Source: an uncultured Bacillota bacterium
GTDB lineage: Bacteria > Bacillota > Clostridia > Tissierellales > Tepidimicrobiaceae
Reading direction: 5' to 3'
Assembly (NCBI GenBank): GCA_937967955.1
Contig: CALBUB010000126.1
Coordinates: 1 to 32,149 of the forward strand
DNA length: 32,149 nucleotides
Shown here: positions 9,201-16,291 of the stretch, piece by piece
Position numbering within the stretch: the stretch's first letter is position 1
Layout: each line of letters starts with the position of its first letter
Notes under the pieces: generated by a model
The model's input: the letters and a program-made list of their open reading frames with translations, nothing else
The model's database searches: none
What the model was told of the DNA's origin: nothing
Made by a program: the position numbers and the translations under genes

Positions 9201-9581
9201 AGGAAAGTACAGCAGGAAAGGATCCAATTAAGCAACTATGAAAATTTAGAACACATAAAAATTGGGATGAGAAAAGTTGTAACAGAAGGTTCAGCTAGGA
9301 GTATATTCAGCAACTTCCCAATTTCTGTTGCTGCTAAAACTGGTACAGCCCAAAGAGATGGGATAAATCCAGTTACGAAGGAAAGTTATGATGAATATGC
9401 TTGGTTTGTAGCCTTTGCCCCCTATGAAGAGCCTGAAATTGCAGTTGCTGTGCTCCTATTCCAAGGTGGAAGTGGAATATATGCGGCACCAATTGCTAGA
9501 GAGATTATAGCTGAATACTTTGGTTTAAATGATACTCCAGAAGAAGAAGGCTTACCCTTTGAAAATGGATTGGCAAGGTAA
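6249..9581 (+). CDS. mrdA: Class B penicillin-binding protein (PBP2/MrdA type), unusually long
   Basis: Peptidoglycan D,D-transpeptidase partner of the Mre/Rod system. It has a short cytoplasmic N-terminus and a membrane helix (about 12-32, then FRLATLTIAQGDYYRDLADN), followed by a dimerisation/pedestal region starting at APRGEIRDRYGRVLAEN. The C-terminal transpeptidase has catalytic SIFK (Ser720, Lys723), SCN (Ser779) and KTG (from Lys1030). At 1110 residues it is about 400 longer than PBP2 of Escherichia coli. Most of the excess lies between residues ~90 and ~480, where the sequence is helical and charged with no motif I recognise. A second Glu-rich stretch lies at ~850-910. The start is TTG 6249, with AGAGGTG 7 bases upstream. 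The stop lies inside a terminator hairpin. The frame is intact. Confidence 0.92.
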   Translation: MRLLEKLKNRYNILLIIIATIMLILSFRLATLTIAQGDYYRDLADNKRLKEIYTIAPRGEIRDRYGRVLAENKLSFTVQLLKDELNRLNRDDRNETLLTVTRLLEEDGANYVDDFPIELNTFAYINEDLLLNQDKAPEDIVIDIIISNKLLSQILDTYYIHSDYGQHFKFITANRAINGLKDKGIEVPIIVELSGNQLVMKYDEKEDIDKWKEKYEINKAATPKQALLTLIDNDESIIRKIMDHPISRKLTYDILKARNLANNLKLRPYSFTYDDEYLETKKSLMNLFNNITLNSSAKDDFVEIVMQTSIYDLLFRVEEVEDNRGDTQTIVPGQILIEMIEEKGLESPVEISINEDGLVTYDYKDGNKEQDILPLDKLINFAKEKGILQEFITSDEIKNIAQKVVLENGYNPKISISRWEYTALVNKANWYEKFKIDEAYDAEQAFEHLREYYKIDDSLSSYEARGIMSLYDQLDKQGLRAYEPINIAYGIKDSTVAKLAEASMEMQGVQVDRVPIRYYPERETAAHVLGYLGKISQPSEVEKYVKQNDYSPNALIGKTGVEESFELQLKGKNGVQRVEVDSLGNKTNILDEEKPIPGNNLYLTIDLDLQKAAEEALEYGLEQLRKGGTFESKWGNYKFGTSRSKGRPYIHATSGAAVVLSVKTGEVLALANYPAYDPNLFATGISSSDWESLFPENEQDLLAPRPLYNIAIQSAIQPGSIFKMVTALAALEKGLNPNELIRDMGYVQLGNSRGPACWIWNFSRGTHGLVNLYDAIKDSCNYYFYSLAFGRNPRTGSPVGVQLDIEDIMEMSKKLGLNDKTGIEINIPSESSGIMPNPQGKLIANKNSLRNYLRTNIKSYIKEGLEFTDEEIEEKIEEIVSWMEEGDISREEVIRRLDEMGFEPEKALSGQRAGLADIIKYDYINSAGWKISDTLNVTIGQGQNAYTPLQMANYIATIANGGYLNKVTLVDSIKSYDNSESLYERKVQQERIQLSNYENLEHIKIGMRKVVTEGSARSIFSNFPISVAAKTGTAQRDGINPVTKESYDEYAWFVAFAPYEEPEIAVAVLLFQGGSGIYAAPIAREIIAEYFGLNDTPEEEGLPFENGLAR

Positions 9582-9605
9582 TTTTACCTTCCAATTCATT
9601 TTTTA
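9567..9605 (+). terminator. Terminator overlapping the end of the PBP2-type gene
   Basis: An imperfect stem (GGATTGG, a bulged C, then AAGGTA; pairing with TACCTT and CCAATTC) has the loop ATTT and is followed by a T-rich tract. The left arm lies inside the coding sequence and includes most of the stop codon. It probably separates the maf/mre transcript from the min operon. Confidence 0.65.
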
Positions 9606-9659
9606 TAAATTTAGTTAGAAATTGAATAATCCAACTTATGACAAAAAATGTAAAAATTT

Positions 9660-9687
9660 TTATCAAAGACAAGCAGGAATTTATAAT
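9660..9687 (+). promoter_or_regulatory. Candidate promoter of the minCDE operon
   Basis: TTATCA (9660-9665) and a perfect TATAAT (9682-9687) are 16 bases apart, about 45 bases before the minC start and after the preceding terminator. The -35 match is 4 of 6. Confidence 0.45.
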
Positions 9688-9732
9688 TATTTCAAGAATA
9701 TATAAATTGTCACACTTGTGGAGGTAATACTA

Positions 9733-10353
9733 GTGAAGGAACCATTAGTCAGCTTTAAAGGTATCAATGGAGGTATCTACATAAATATTAAGAAAGGCCA
9801 ATTTAACAGGATAATAGAGGAACTAGAAAACAAATTAAGCGAAACAATAGATTTTTTTAAAGATGCTAATATATTAGGGATACAAAGTGAAACTTTATCA
9901 AAAGAAGAAATAGATGAGATAAAGGCTATTATAAAAAGCAAATATAGACTTAATGTGTTAGATAAAATATACGATACTACTAAAGAGAAGGAAGAGGATT
10001 TTTCTGAAATATATGAAGGTATGACTAAATTTATAAATACTACCGTCAGGTCTGGACAAGTTATAGAATACGATGGAAACATTGTAATAATCGGGGATGT
10101 AAACCCAGGGGCCCTTGTTAAAGCAAAGGGCAATATAATAGTCCTTGGCAGACTAAAGGGGGTTGCCCATGCTGGTGTAGAAGGGAACCAAGAAGCAGTA
10201 GTAGCAGCCTATGACTTACAACCAATGCAGCTTAGAATTGGATCTATAATCAGCAGAAAACCCGATGGAAATATTACTTCCTCAGGAATGCCTGAAATTG
10301 CAAGAGTTTTTAATGGAGAAGTGATTATTGAACCATATTTGCCTAGAAAATAA
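9733..10353 (+). CDS. minC: Septum site-determining protein MinC
   Basis: FtsZ-polymer inhibitor that acts at the membrane with MinD to block polar division. The C-terminal beta-helical domain is clear (GNIVIIGDVNPGALVKAKG, then GRLKGVAHAG); it binds MinD and FtsZ. The N-terminal half (about residues 1-100) is the divergent MinC_N domain. Length is 206 residues. The start GTG 9733 is chosen because GGAGGT (9720-9725) lies 7 bases upstream; a GTG at 9718 overlaps that site. It is the first gene of a minC-minD-minE operon. Confidence 0.95.
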   Translation: MKEPLVSFKGINGGIYINIKKGQFNRIIEELENKLSETIDFFKDANILGIQSETLSKEEIDEIKAIIKSKYRLNVLDKIYDTTKEKEEDFSEIYEGMTKFINTTVRSGQVIEYDGNIVIIGDVNPGALVKAKGNIIVLGRLKGVAHAGVEGNQEAVVAAYDLQPMQLRIGSIISRKPDGNITSSGMPEIARVFNGEVIIEPYLPRK

Positions 10354-10372
10354 TAGATAGGAGGAAATGCGT

Positions 10373-11173
10373 ATGGGAAAGGGAAAAGCTATAGTAATAA
10401 CTTCAGGTAAAGGCGGTGTAGGTAAGACTACCACAACTGCAAATATAGGTACTGGTTTAGCCATGCTAGGATATAAGGTAGTAGTGGTAGATACGGATAT
10501 TGGCCTAAGGAATTTAGATGTGGTTATGGGTTTAGAAAATAGGATTGTTTATGATATAGTAGATGTGATAGAAGGAACTTGTAGACTAAAACAAGGTCTT
10601 ATTAAGGACAAGCGTTTTGAAGGCTTATTCCTATTACCTGCTGCCCAAACTAGGGACAAGACAGCCATAAAGCCTGAACAGATGTTAGAGCTTGTAGGCA
10701 AACTAAAGGAAGAATTTGACTACATAATTATAGATTCTCCAGCTGGTATAGAACAAGGGTTTAAAAACTCTATTGCTGGAGCTGATGAGGCATATATAGT
10801 TACAACTCCAGAGGTTTCAGCTGTTAGGGATGCTGATAGGGTAATAGGTATCCTGGAGGCCAATGGCTTACATGAACCAAAACTGATAGTTAATAGGATT
10901 AGATATGAAATGGTTAAAAAAGGAGACATGATGAATGTAGAAGATATTGTGGATATATTAGCTATAGACCTTTTGGGAATTATACCTGATGATGAGTCCA
11001 TAGTAATATCCACCAATAAAGGGGAGCCAGTAATTGCTGAGGAAAAACCTTTAGCTGCAAAGGCTTTTAGGAATATATGTGATAGGATTGTAGGAAAAGA
11101 AGTAGAACTTCTAAATTTAGAGAACGGCGAAGGAAAGCTAAGCAAAATATTAAAGTTGCTCTTTAACAAATAA
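10373..11173 (+). CDS. minD: Septum site-determining ATPase MinD
   Basis: Membrane-cycling ParA/MinD-family ATPase that recruits MinC and is released by MinE. It shows the deviant Walker A SGKGGVGKTTTT near the N-terminus, DTDIGLRNLDVVMG (switch region), and IDSPAGIEQGF (Walker B). The C-terminal amphipathic membrane-targeting helix GKLSKILKLLFNK is present. ATG 10373 is 8 bases from AGGAGG (10359-10364); the ATG at 10367 is only 2 bases from it. Length 266 residues, normal. It lies between minC and minE. Confidence 0.97.
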   Translation: MGKGKAIVITSGKGGVGKTTTTANIGTGLAMLGYKVVVVDTDIGLRNLDVVMGLENRIVYDIVDVIEGTCRLKQGLIKDKRFEGLFLLPAAQTRDKTAIKPEQMLELVGKLKEEFDYIIIDSPAGIEQGFKNSIAGADEAYIVTTPEVSAVRDADRVIGILEANGLHEPKLIVNRIRYEMVKKGDMMNVEDIVDILAIDLLGIIPDDESIVISTNKGEPVIAEEKPLAAKAFRNICDRIVGKEVELLNLENGEGKLSKILKLLFNK

Positions 11174-11186
11174 GGGGGGAATAACC

Positions 11187-11468
11187 TTGGATTTATTTAA
11201 ATCTTTTGGGAGAAACAAAACAAAAAGTAAGAATGTGGCTAAGGAGAGATTAAAACTAGTTTTAATTAGGGATAGAGCCGATATATCACCTAGATTTGTT
11301 GAGATGATTAAAGGGGATATTGTTAGGGTAGTTAATGAATATGTGGAAATAGACCTAGATGGTTTGGATATAAAACTAACGAGAATGAAGAGAGATTATG
11401 ACAATACCCCAGTATCGGCTTTAGTAGCTAGCATTCCAATAATCAAGGTTAAAGACAATTATAAATAG
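11187..11468 (+). CDS. minE: Cell division topological specificity factor MinE
   Basis: A 93-residue MinE: an N-terminal membrane-binding segment (MDLFKSFGRNK), an anti-MinCD helix region (NVAKERLKLVLIRDRADISP) and a C-terminal dimerisation/topology domain. It stimulates MinD ATPase and restricts MinCD to the poles. It starts with TTG 11187 behind a strong AAGGGGGGA site. MinE alongside a spore-former-type gene cluster is common in Clostridia, unlike Bacillus, which uses DivIVA/MinJ. No terminator is obvious after it. Confidence 0.94.
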   Translation: MDLFKSFGRNKTKSKNVAKERLKLVLIRDRADISPRFVEMIKGDIVRVVNEYVEIDLDGLDIKLTRMKRDYDNTPVSALVASIPIIKVKDNYK

Positions 11469-11534
11469 GCATTTGTAAAAAAGTAACATATTATACAGTA
11501 AGGAATATTTTTGTGTTAAATTGTTAAATTGTTG

Positions 11535-11563
11535 TTGATTGTGGTATCAAATTTTGTTATAAT
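11535..11563 (+). promoter_or_regulatory. Strong sigma-A promoter for the FMN-binding lipoprotein gene
   Basis: TTGATT (11535-11540), a 17-base spacer and a perfect TATAAT (11558-11563). It leaves a leader of about 55 bases that contains a small hairpin (GGTAT/ATACC). Upstream DNA has repeated TTGTTAAATTG-like tracts (11515-11535) that might be a regulator or UP-element site. This is the best-matching promoter I found in the window. Confidence 0.65.
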
Positions 11564-11626
11564 TGTAATCGGGTATTAAAATACCACTAATTTAACAACA
11601 AGATAAAATAAAGTGGAGGGATTTAA

Positions 11627-12502
11627 ATGAAAAAAAGATTAGGTATCTTATTTCTAGTAATGATACTTTCCATCTCATTATTAGCTGGTTGTAGTGGACA
11701 AGACCAAGAAGCTACAACTGACGAAACAAATGGAGAAACTACTGAACAAACAACTGGCGAACTTGTTGATGGTACTTACTTAATAAAAGAGCCTGTTAGC
11801 GACAAAGGAAACTATCCAATGGCAGTATTAGTTGTAGAAAATGGAGAAATTAAAGAGTACAAATACTCAGAAATACTAGCTACATTAGGAGAAGAGAAAA
11901 GCGAAAGCAACTACAAATATCAAGAAGCTATAGATGTTATTGCTAATTTAAATGAGCAATTCAATGAAAAGAAGAATCTTGATGAAATCGATTTCGATGC
12001 TGTAAGTGGAGCTACTCATACTAAAGAAAACTTCAAGAGAATTACAGAAGAAATATTAAAGAAAGCACAAAATGGCGAAACTTATGAGCCAGTTTACAAA
12101 GATGGAGTATACGAAGCAGAAGCTGAAGAACCAAGCCATGGCTGGTTAGGAAAAGTAAAAGTAGTAGTTAAAGAAGGACAAATTGTAGGAGTAGACTACT
12201 ATGAAGTTGCGGTAGAAGATATGGAAGGAAGCAAAGTAGTATTCAATGAAGAAGGAGAACCAGAAACTGACGAAGATGGAAAACCAAAGACTGAAGAAGT
12301 AGAAATTAAAGAAGGAGACAGAAAGTCAATTGAAAACTATGCATACTTAACTACATTTGATGTAATAACTCAAATGCAAAAGCTTATAATAGACAACAAT
12401 GGTGTTGAAGGTATAGATGTTGACAGCGTAACAGGCGCTACAGGAACTAGAACTAACATAGTAGATTTAGTTACAAAGGCTTTAGAAGGAGCTAAATTAT
12501 AA
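11627..12502 (+). CDS. Lipoprotein with two covalent-FMN-binding domains (PplA-like)
   Basis: A 291-residue secreted lipoprotein: signal peptide with lipobox LLAGC (Cys22), a Thr/Glu-rich linker (about 23-46), then two tandem FMN-binding domains of the RnfG/NqrC type. Each ends in the ApbE attachment motif: DAVSGAT (Thr130 the expected FMN site) and DSVTGAT (Thr272). Two flavinylated domains on one lipoprotein is the architecture of PplA, the extracellular electron shuttle of the Listeria flavin-based electron transfer system, and of related respiratory reductases. No reductase domain is fused here, so it more likely passes electrons than acts on a substrate. It has its own strong promoter, and a terminator separates it from apbE, which would supply the FMN. 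The domain call is secure; the physiological role is inferred. Confidence 0.88.
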   Translation: MKKRLGILFLVMILSISLLAGCSGQDQEATTDETNGETTEQTTGELVDGTYLIKEPVSDKGNYPMAVLVVENGEIKEYKYSEILATLGEEKSESNYKYQEAIDVIANLNEQFNEKKNLDEIDFDAVSGATHTKENFKRITEEILKKAQNGETYEPVYKDGVYEAEAEEPSHGWLGKVKVVVKEGQIVGVDYYEVAVEDMEGSKVVFNEEGEPETDEDGKPKTEEVEIKEGDRKSIENYAYLTTFDVITQMQKLIIDNNGVEGIDVDSVTGATGTRTNIVDLVTKALEGAKL

Positions 12503-12510
12503 TATACTTA

Positions 12511-12546
12511 TAGAAAAACCCTAACGATAGCGTTGGGGTTTTTCTA
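12511..12546 (+). terminator. Terminator (or attenuator) between the FMN lipoprotein gene and apbE
   Basis: A 16-bp stem (12511-12526 with 12531-12546), one G-T wobble, tetraloop ATAG, with a T run in the descending arm. The RBS of apbE begins only about 12 bases later and no separate apbE promoter is evident. Partial read-through would make apbE expression lower than that of the abundant lipoprotein. Confidence 0.85.
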
Positions 12547-12571
12547 AATATTACAAGAAAGGGAAATATAT

Positions 12572-13633
12572 ATGAAATATAGAAAAATATGGACTATATT
12601 AATACTTCTTTCTTTTTTTTCTGCAATTTTTACTGGCTGCAGTTCGGAAATAAAGCAAAATACAAACAGTGACCAACCTCTATCAAGAACTGAATTCATG
12701 ATGGATACTATATTTACTTTGAAAATATATGACAAGAAAGATGAAAAGATATTAGATGAAGCCTTTAAAAGGTTGGAAGAGATTGAAAGGAGAATGAGCT
12801 CGACCATAGAAGATAGTGATGTTAGTTTGATAAATAAAAATGCAGGCATTAAACCTGTTCAGGTACATGAAGATGTATACTATGTACTGGAGAGAGCTAA
12901 ACACTATGCAGCTTTAAGCAATGGTGCCTTTGATCCAACTATAGGCCCCTTAGTGGATTTATGGAACATTAGTAGCGATGAACCTCAAGAAAGGGATTCT
13001 ATTCCAACAGAGGAAGAAATCCAGTCAGTATTAGATTTAGTAAACTTTAATGATTTAGAACTATTGGAAGATAACCATGTCTTTTTAAAGAGAAAAGGAA
13101 TGAAATTAGAATTAGGTGGAATTGCTAAAGGCTATGCAGCTGATGAAGTTAAAAGAATATTTAAGGAACATGGAGTGGAAGCTGCCATAATAGACTTAGG
13201 TGGAAATATATACGCCTTAGGTGAAAAAGAAGATGGTTCTCCTTGGAATATAGGGATTACAAACCCTTTTGAACCAGCTACCAGCTTTGTAGGAATATTA
13301 CAAGTTATAGATAAATCTATTGTTACCTCAGGAGATTATGAAAGGTACATTATATATAATGGAAAAAGGTATCACCATATTTTAAGCACTGACACTGGTT
13401 ACCCAATAGAGAATGAAGTAACTAGTGTGAGCATAATTTCTGAAAAGAGTATAGATGGAGATGCCTTGTCTACTGCCCTATTTGTACTAGGGGTTGAAGA
13501 AGGTCTTAAATTTGTAGAACAATTAGACGGAATAGAAGCCATATTCATTACTAAAGACAAAGAAGTAATAGCTTCAGATGGCATTAAAGACTTGTTTACA
13601 TTAAGCCATAATGAATTCAAATTAATAGATTAA
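12572..13633 (+). CDS. apbE: FAD:protein FMN transferase (ApbE family lipoprotein)
   Basis: Transfers FMN from FAD to Thr/Ser of SGAT-type motifs on extracytoplasmic flavoproteins, such as RnfG and RnfD and the lipoprotein encoded just upstream. It has a lipoprotein signal with lipobox FTGC (Cys23), so it acts at the outer face of the membrane. Family motifs are visible: EFMMDTIFTLKIYD near the start, ELGGIAKGYAADEV, DLGGNIYALGEK, and a C-terminal GDALSTALFVLG segment that supplies Mg-binding residues. Length 353, normal. ATG 12572 has AAAGGG 8 bases upstream. Clear call. Confidence 0.95.
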   Translation: MKYRKIWTILILLSFFSAIFTGCSSEIKQNTNSDQPLSRTEFMMDTIFTLKIYDKKDEKILDEAFKRLEEIERRMSSTIEDSDVSLINKNAGIKPVQVHEDVYYVLERAKHYAALSNGAFDPTIGPLVDLWNISSDEPQERDSIPTEEEIQSVLDLVNFNDLELLEDNHVFLKRKGMKLELGGIAKGYAADEVKRIFKEHGVEAAIIDLGGNIYALGEKEDGSPWNIGITNPFEPATSFVGILQVIDKSIVTSGDYERYIIYNGKRYHHILSTDTGYPIENEVTSVSIISEKSIDGDALSTALFVLGVEEGLKFVEQLDGIEAIFITKDKEVIASDGIKDLFTLSHNEFKLID

Positions 13634-13644
13634 ATAGTAATAAA

Positions 13645-13682
13645 ACCCACCTGAGTATCATATTATTAGGACTAAGGTGGGT
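13645..13682 (+). promoter_or_regulatory. Hairpin sequestering the ribosome site of the SpoIVFA-like gene
   Basis: ACCCACCT (13645-13652) is the exact complement of AGGTGGGT (13675-13682), which is the Shine-Dalgarno region for the ATG at 13689. After a 1x1 mismatch the stem continues with AGT/ACT. There is no T run, so it is not a terminator. It could restrain translation initiation. Regulation is inferred from structure only. Confidence 0.5.
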
Positions 13683-13688
13683 GAATTT

Positions 13689-14363
13689 ATGAATAGAAGA
13701 GTATATTATAGGAACAACAAGATAATTACTAACTTTATAAAGAGAAGGCTAAATCCTCGAAGACAATTGATGAACATTATAGGAGTAATAATCATACTAC
13801 TATTCCTTTTAATATTGAAGCTATTAAATACCAGTATTACAAACAATGTAATACAGCTAGTAGAAAACAGCATCAATTATGACTTTAGCTTAAAGAAAGA
13901 TGGGCAAGCCATATTAAACTACAGTAAAAAAGTATTAGAATTTCCAGAAAGAGCTCTAGAAGTTTTCAATATTAACAATACAAAAAAATATCCAGCTCCT
14001 ATAGATGGCACCATATATAAGCCCTTTGGTCAAGTTACATACCTTAATGGAAAAACAGACTTTAACAAAGGTATAGACATAATACCAAAAGTAGACAAGG
14101 AGCCAGTAGCCATTGCTAAAGGGATAGTTAGAAAAGTAGAGGATAAAAACACAAAAGGCTATTTTGTAACCATTGAACATGGTGATTTTTCTGCGGTCTA
14201 TGGCTATTTGACCAAAGTATATGTAAAGGAAGGAGATATAATAGACCCAGGAACTAGCCTAGGTACTCTAGGGACTAATAAGGATGGAAATAAGTATTTG
14301 CGTTTTGAAATTTGGGTAGATAATGAACCTGTAAATCCAATGGAATATATTTACTTTGATTAA
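13689..14363 (+). CDS. Degenerate M23 (LytM-fold) membrane protein, SpoIVFA-like
   Basis: A 224-residue bitopic protein: a basic N-terminus (FIKRRLNPRRQ), a membrane helix (about residues 33-52), an extracytoplasmic stem, and a C-terminal LytM/peptidase M23 domain. The metalloprotease residues are lost. The first Zn histidine is Asn126 (DFNKGIDI), although Asp130 remains; the HxH motif is replaced (YLRFEIW, Tyr203/Arg205); and the usual YAHL histidine is Tyr. It is therefore probably a structural or inhibitory domain. In Bacillus the order is minCD-spoIVFA-spoIVFB-rplU, and SpoIVFA is an inactive M23 protein regulating the SpoIVFB protease. Position and degeneration argue for a SpoIVFA-type protein, but SpoIVFB is not adjacent. 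A SpoIIQ-like role is an alternative. Start 13689 is set by the AGGTGGG site. Confidence 0.7.
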   Translation: MNRRVYYRNNKIITNFIKRRLNPRRQLMNIIGVIIILLFLLILKLLNTSITNNVIQLVENSINYDFSLKKDGQAILNYSKKVLEFPERALEVFNINNTKKYPAPIDGTIYKPFGQVTYLNGKTDFNKGIDIIPKVDKEPVAIAKGIVRKVEDKNTKGYFVTIEHGDFSAVYGYLTKVYVKEGDIIDPGTSLGTLGTNKDGNKYLRFEIWVDNEPVNPMEYIYFD

Positions 14364-14387
14364 AAACTGTCTTTTGACAGTTTTTTT
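14362..14387 (+). terminator. Rho-independent terminator after the SpoIVFA-like gene
   Basis: A perfect 10-bp stem (AAAAACTGTC with GACAGTTTTT), loop TTTT, and a T tract to 14387. It begins inside the stop codon of the preceding gene. Confidence 0.88.
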
Positions 14388-14390
14388 CTA

Positions 14391-14420
14391 TTCAAAAGCA
14401 CAAAAAAATGATAATATAAT
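14391..14420 (+). promoter_or_regulatory. Candidate promoter for the radical SAM/rng run
   Basis: TTCAAA (14391-14396), an 18-base spacer and a perfect TATAAT (14415-14420), directly after the terminator and 30 bases before the next start. The -35 is weak. Confidence 0.4.
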
Positions 14421-14449
14421 CTATAGTACGAAAGAAAAGGTGGTTGTAT

Positions 14450-16291
14450 ATGATAGATATGACTAAACTGAATAAGATACTAAAAACTGTAGAAAAACCA
14501 GCAAGATATATAGGCATGGAAAAAAATTCAGTAAAGAAAGATTTATCTAAAGTGAAAGTTAAATTTGCCTTTGCTTTTCCTGATATATATGATGTAGGCA
14601 TGTCCCACCTAGGCCTTCATATACTATACAATCTTCTCAACAACGAGGAAGATGTGGCCTGTGAAAGGGTATTTGCCCCTTGGGTGGACATGGAAGAGAA
14701 CATGGTAAAAGAAAATATTCCCCTATTTACCTTAGAAAATAAGGTGCCAATTAATGAATTCGATTTTGTAGGCTTTACATTGCAATATGAGATGAGCTAT
14801 ACAAACATAATCAATATGCTCCATTTAGGAAATATTCCAATCCTTTCTAAGGACAGAAGGGATACAGATCCTTTAGTTATTGCAGGAGGTCCTTGTGCCT
14901 ATAACCCTGAGCCTATTGCTGATATAATCGACTTTTTTGTTTTGGGAGAAGGGGAAGAAGTCATAATAGAAATATTAGATCTGTACAAAAAGCACAAAGA
15001 AAAAGGCTATTCTAAACTTGAATTTTTAAAGGAAGTAGCTCAAATTGAAGGCATATACGTTCCTCAATTTTATGAGGTTTATTATAAAGAGGATAATACT
15101 ATAGAAAAGATGGTACCCATAGTTGAAGGGGTTCCTAAAACCGTCCATAAGAGGATTATAAAGGATTTAGATAAAAGCTATTATCCAGATAAATTGATAA
15201 TCCCCTATATAGAAATAGTTCACGATAGGATTCCACTGGAGATATTCAGAGGCTGTACTAGAGGTTGTAGATTTTGCCAAGCAGGAATGATATATAGGCC
15301 AGTTAGGGAAAAGAGTGTAGATACTTTACTGGAACTGGCAGAAAAACTAGTTGAAGCTACCGGCTATGAAAATATATCTTTGACTTCCCTTAGTTCCTGT
15401 GACTACTCCCAATTACAAACTCTAGTTACAGAACTAATGAAAAGGTATGAAGAAAAGAATATAGGCATATCTTTGCCTTCTCTAAGATTAGATTCCTTTA
15501 GTTTAGGCATATTAAAGGAAATAGAAAAGGTTAGGAAAACAGGTCTGACCTTTGCACCAGAAGCAGGCAGCCAAAGGTTGAGAGATGTAATAAACAAAGG
15601 GGTTACAGAAGAAGATTTAGAAAAGGCAGTTACCTTTGCCTTCAATGAAGGCTGGTCTACAATAAAGCTTTACTTTATGATAGGCCTGCCTACAGAAACA
15701 GAAGAAGACCTGCTAGGCATTAAAAGGCTAGGCTATAAAGTTAAGGATATATTCTTTAGCCTACCTAAGGAAAAGAGAAAAGGCAACTTAAAAGTCACAT
15801 TAAGTGCATCTTGCTTCGTTCCTAAACCCTTTACACCCTTCCAGTGGGTAGGTCAGAACTCCATAGAAGAGTTCAATAAAAAAATAGAGCTATTAAAAAA
15901 TGAAATTAGGGACAGGAAGATAACCTTTAACTATCATGAGCCAAAACTAAGCTATTTAGAAGCAGTATTAGCAAGAGGAGATAGAAGGCTATCTAAAGCC
16001 CTTATAAGAGCCTGGGAAAAGGGCTGTAAATTCGATGGCTGGTCTGAACTATTCGATTATTCCAAATGGATGGAAGCCTTTAAGGAAACGGGTATTAACG
16101 GAGATTTTTATGCCTTAAGAGAAAGGAAGTTTGAAGAAGTATTACCTTGGGATTTCATAGATACAGGAGTAAGTAAAGAATATCTAATAAAAGAATATGA
16201 AAAGGCAAAGGGAAAGAAGCTTACTAGAGACTGTAGACTAGGCTGTACTAATTGTGGAATCAATAGAAGTTTTTTAGGTGGTGTGTGTTAA
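14450..16291 (+). CDS. B12-binding-type radical SAM protein of the TIGR03960 family
   Basis: A 613-residue radical SAM enzyme. The N-terminus carries the family signature KPARYIGMEKNSV, followed by a cobalamin-binding-like Rossmann region (about 30-200). The radical SAM core has the cluster motif CTRGCRFC (Cys269, Cys273, Cys276). The C-terminus has a further cysteine cluster, CRLGCTNCGI. The substrate is unknown to me. In Clostridia and relatives this gene is almost always followed by a DUF2344 gene and an RNase E/G gene, as here, hinting at an RNA or translation-linked modification, but that is inference. ATG 14450 follows AAAAGGTGG at 6 bases. The stop overlaps the next ATG by one base (TAATG), so the two are translationally coupled. 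Confidence 0.88.
   Translation: MIDMTKLNKILKTVEKPARYIGMEKNSVKKDLSKVKVKFAFAFPDIYDVGMSHLGLHILYNLLNNEEDVACERVFAPWVDMEENMVKENIPLFTLENKVPINEFDFVGFTLQYEMSYTNIINMLHLGNIPILSKDRRDTDPLVIAGGPCAYNPEPIADIIDFFVLGEGEEVIIEILDLYKKHKEKGYSKLEFLKEVAQIEGIYVPQFYEVYYKEDNTIEKMVPIVEGVPKTVHKRIIKDLDKSYYPDKLIIPYIEIVHDRIPLEIFRGCTRGCRFCQAGMIYRPVREKSVDTLLELAEKLVEATGYENISLTSLSSCDYSQLQTLVTELMKRYEEKNIGISLPSLRLDSFSLGILKEIEKVRKTGLTFAPEAGSQRLRDVINKGVTEEDLEKAVTFAFNEGWSTIKLYFMIGLPTETEEDLLGIKRLGYKVKDIFFSLPKEKRKGNLKVTLSASCFVPKPFTPFQWVGQNSIEEFNKKIELLKNEIRDRKITFNYHEPKLSYLEAVLARGDRRLSKALIRAWEKGCKFDGWSELFDYSKWMEAFKETGINGDFYALRERKFEEVLPWDFIDTGVSKEYLIKEYEKAKGKKLTRDCRLGCTNCGINRSFLGGVC

Noticed and set aside
11515..11602. Rex-type operator upstream of the FMN lipoprotein
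   Set aside because: TTGTTAA and TTAACAA half-sites occur (near 11521 and 11591), but about 60 bases apart, not as one palindrome.
13634..13688. Hairpin after apbE as a terminator
   Set aside because: There is no T tract after the right arm, which is itself the Shine-Dalgarno of the next gene.
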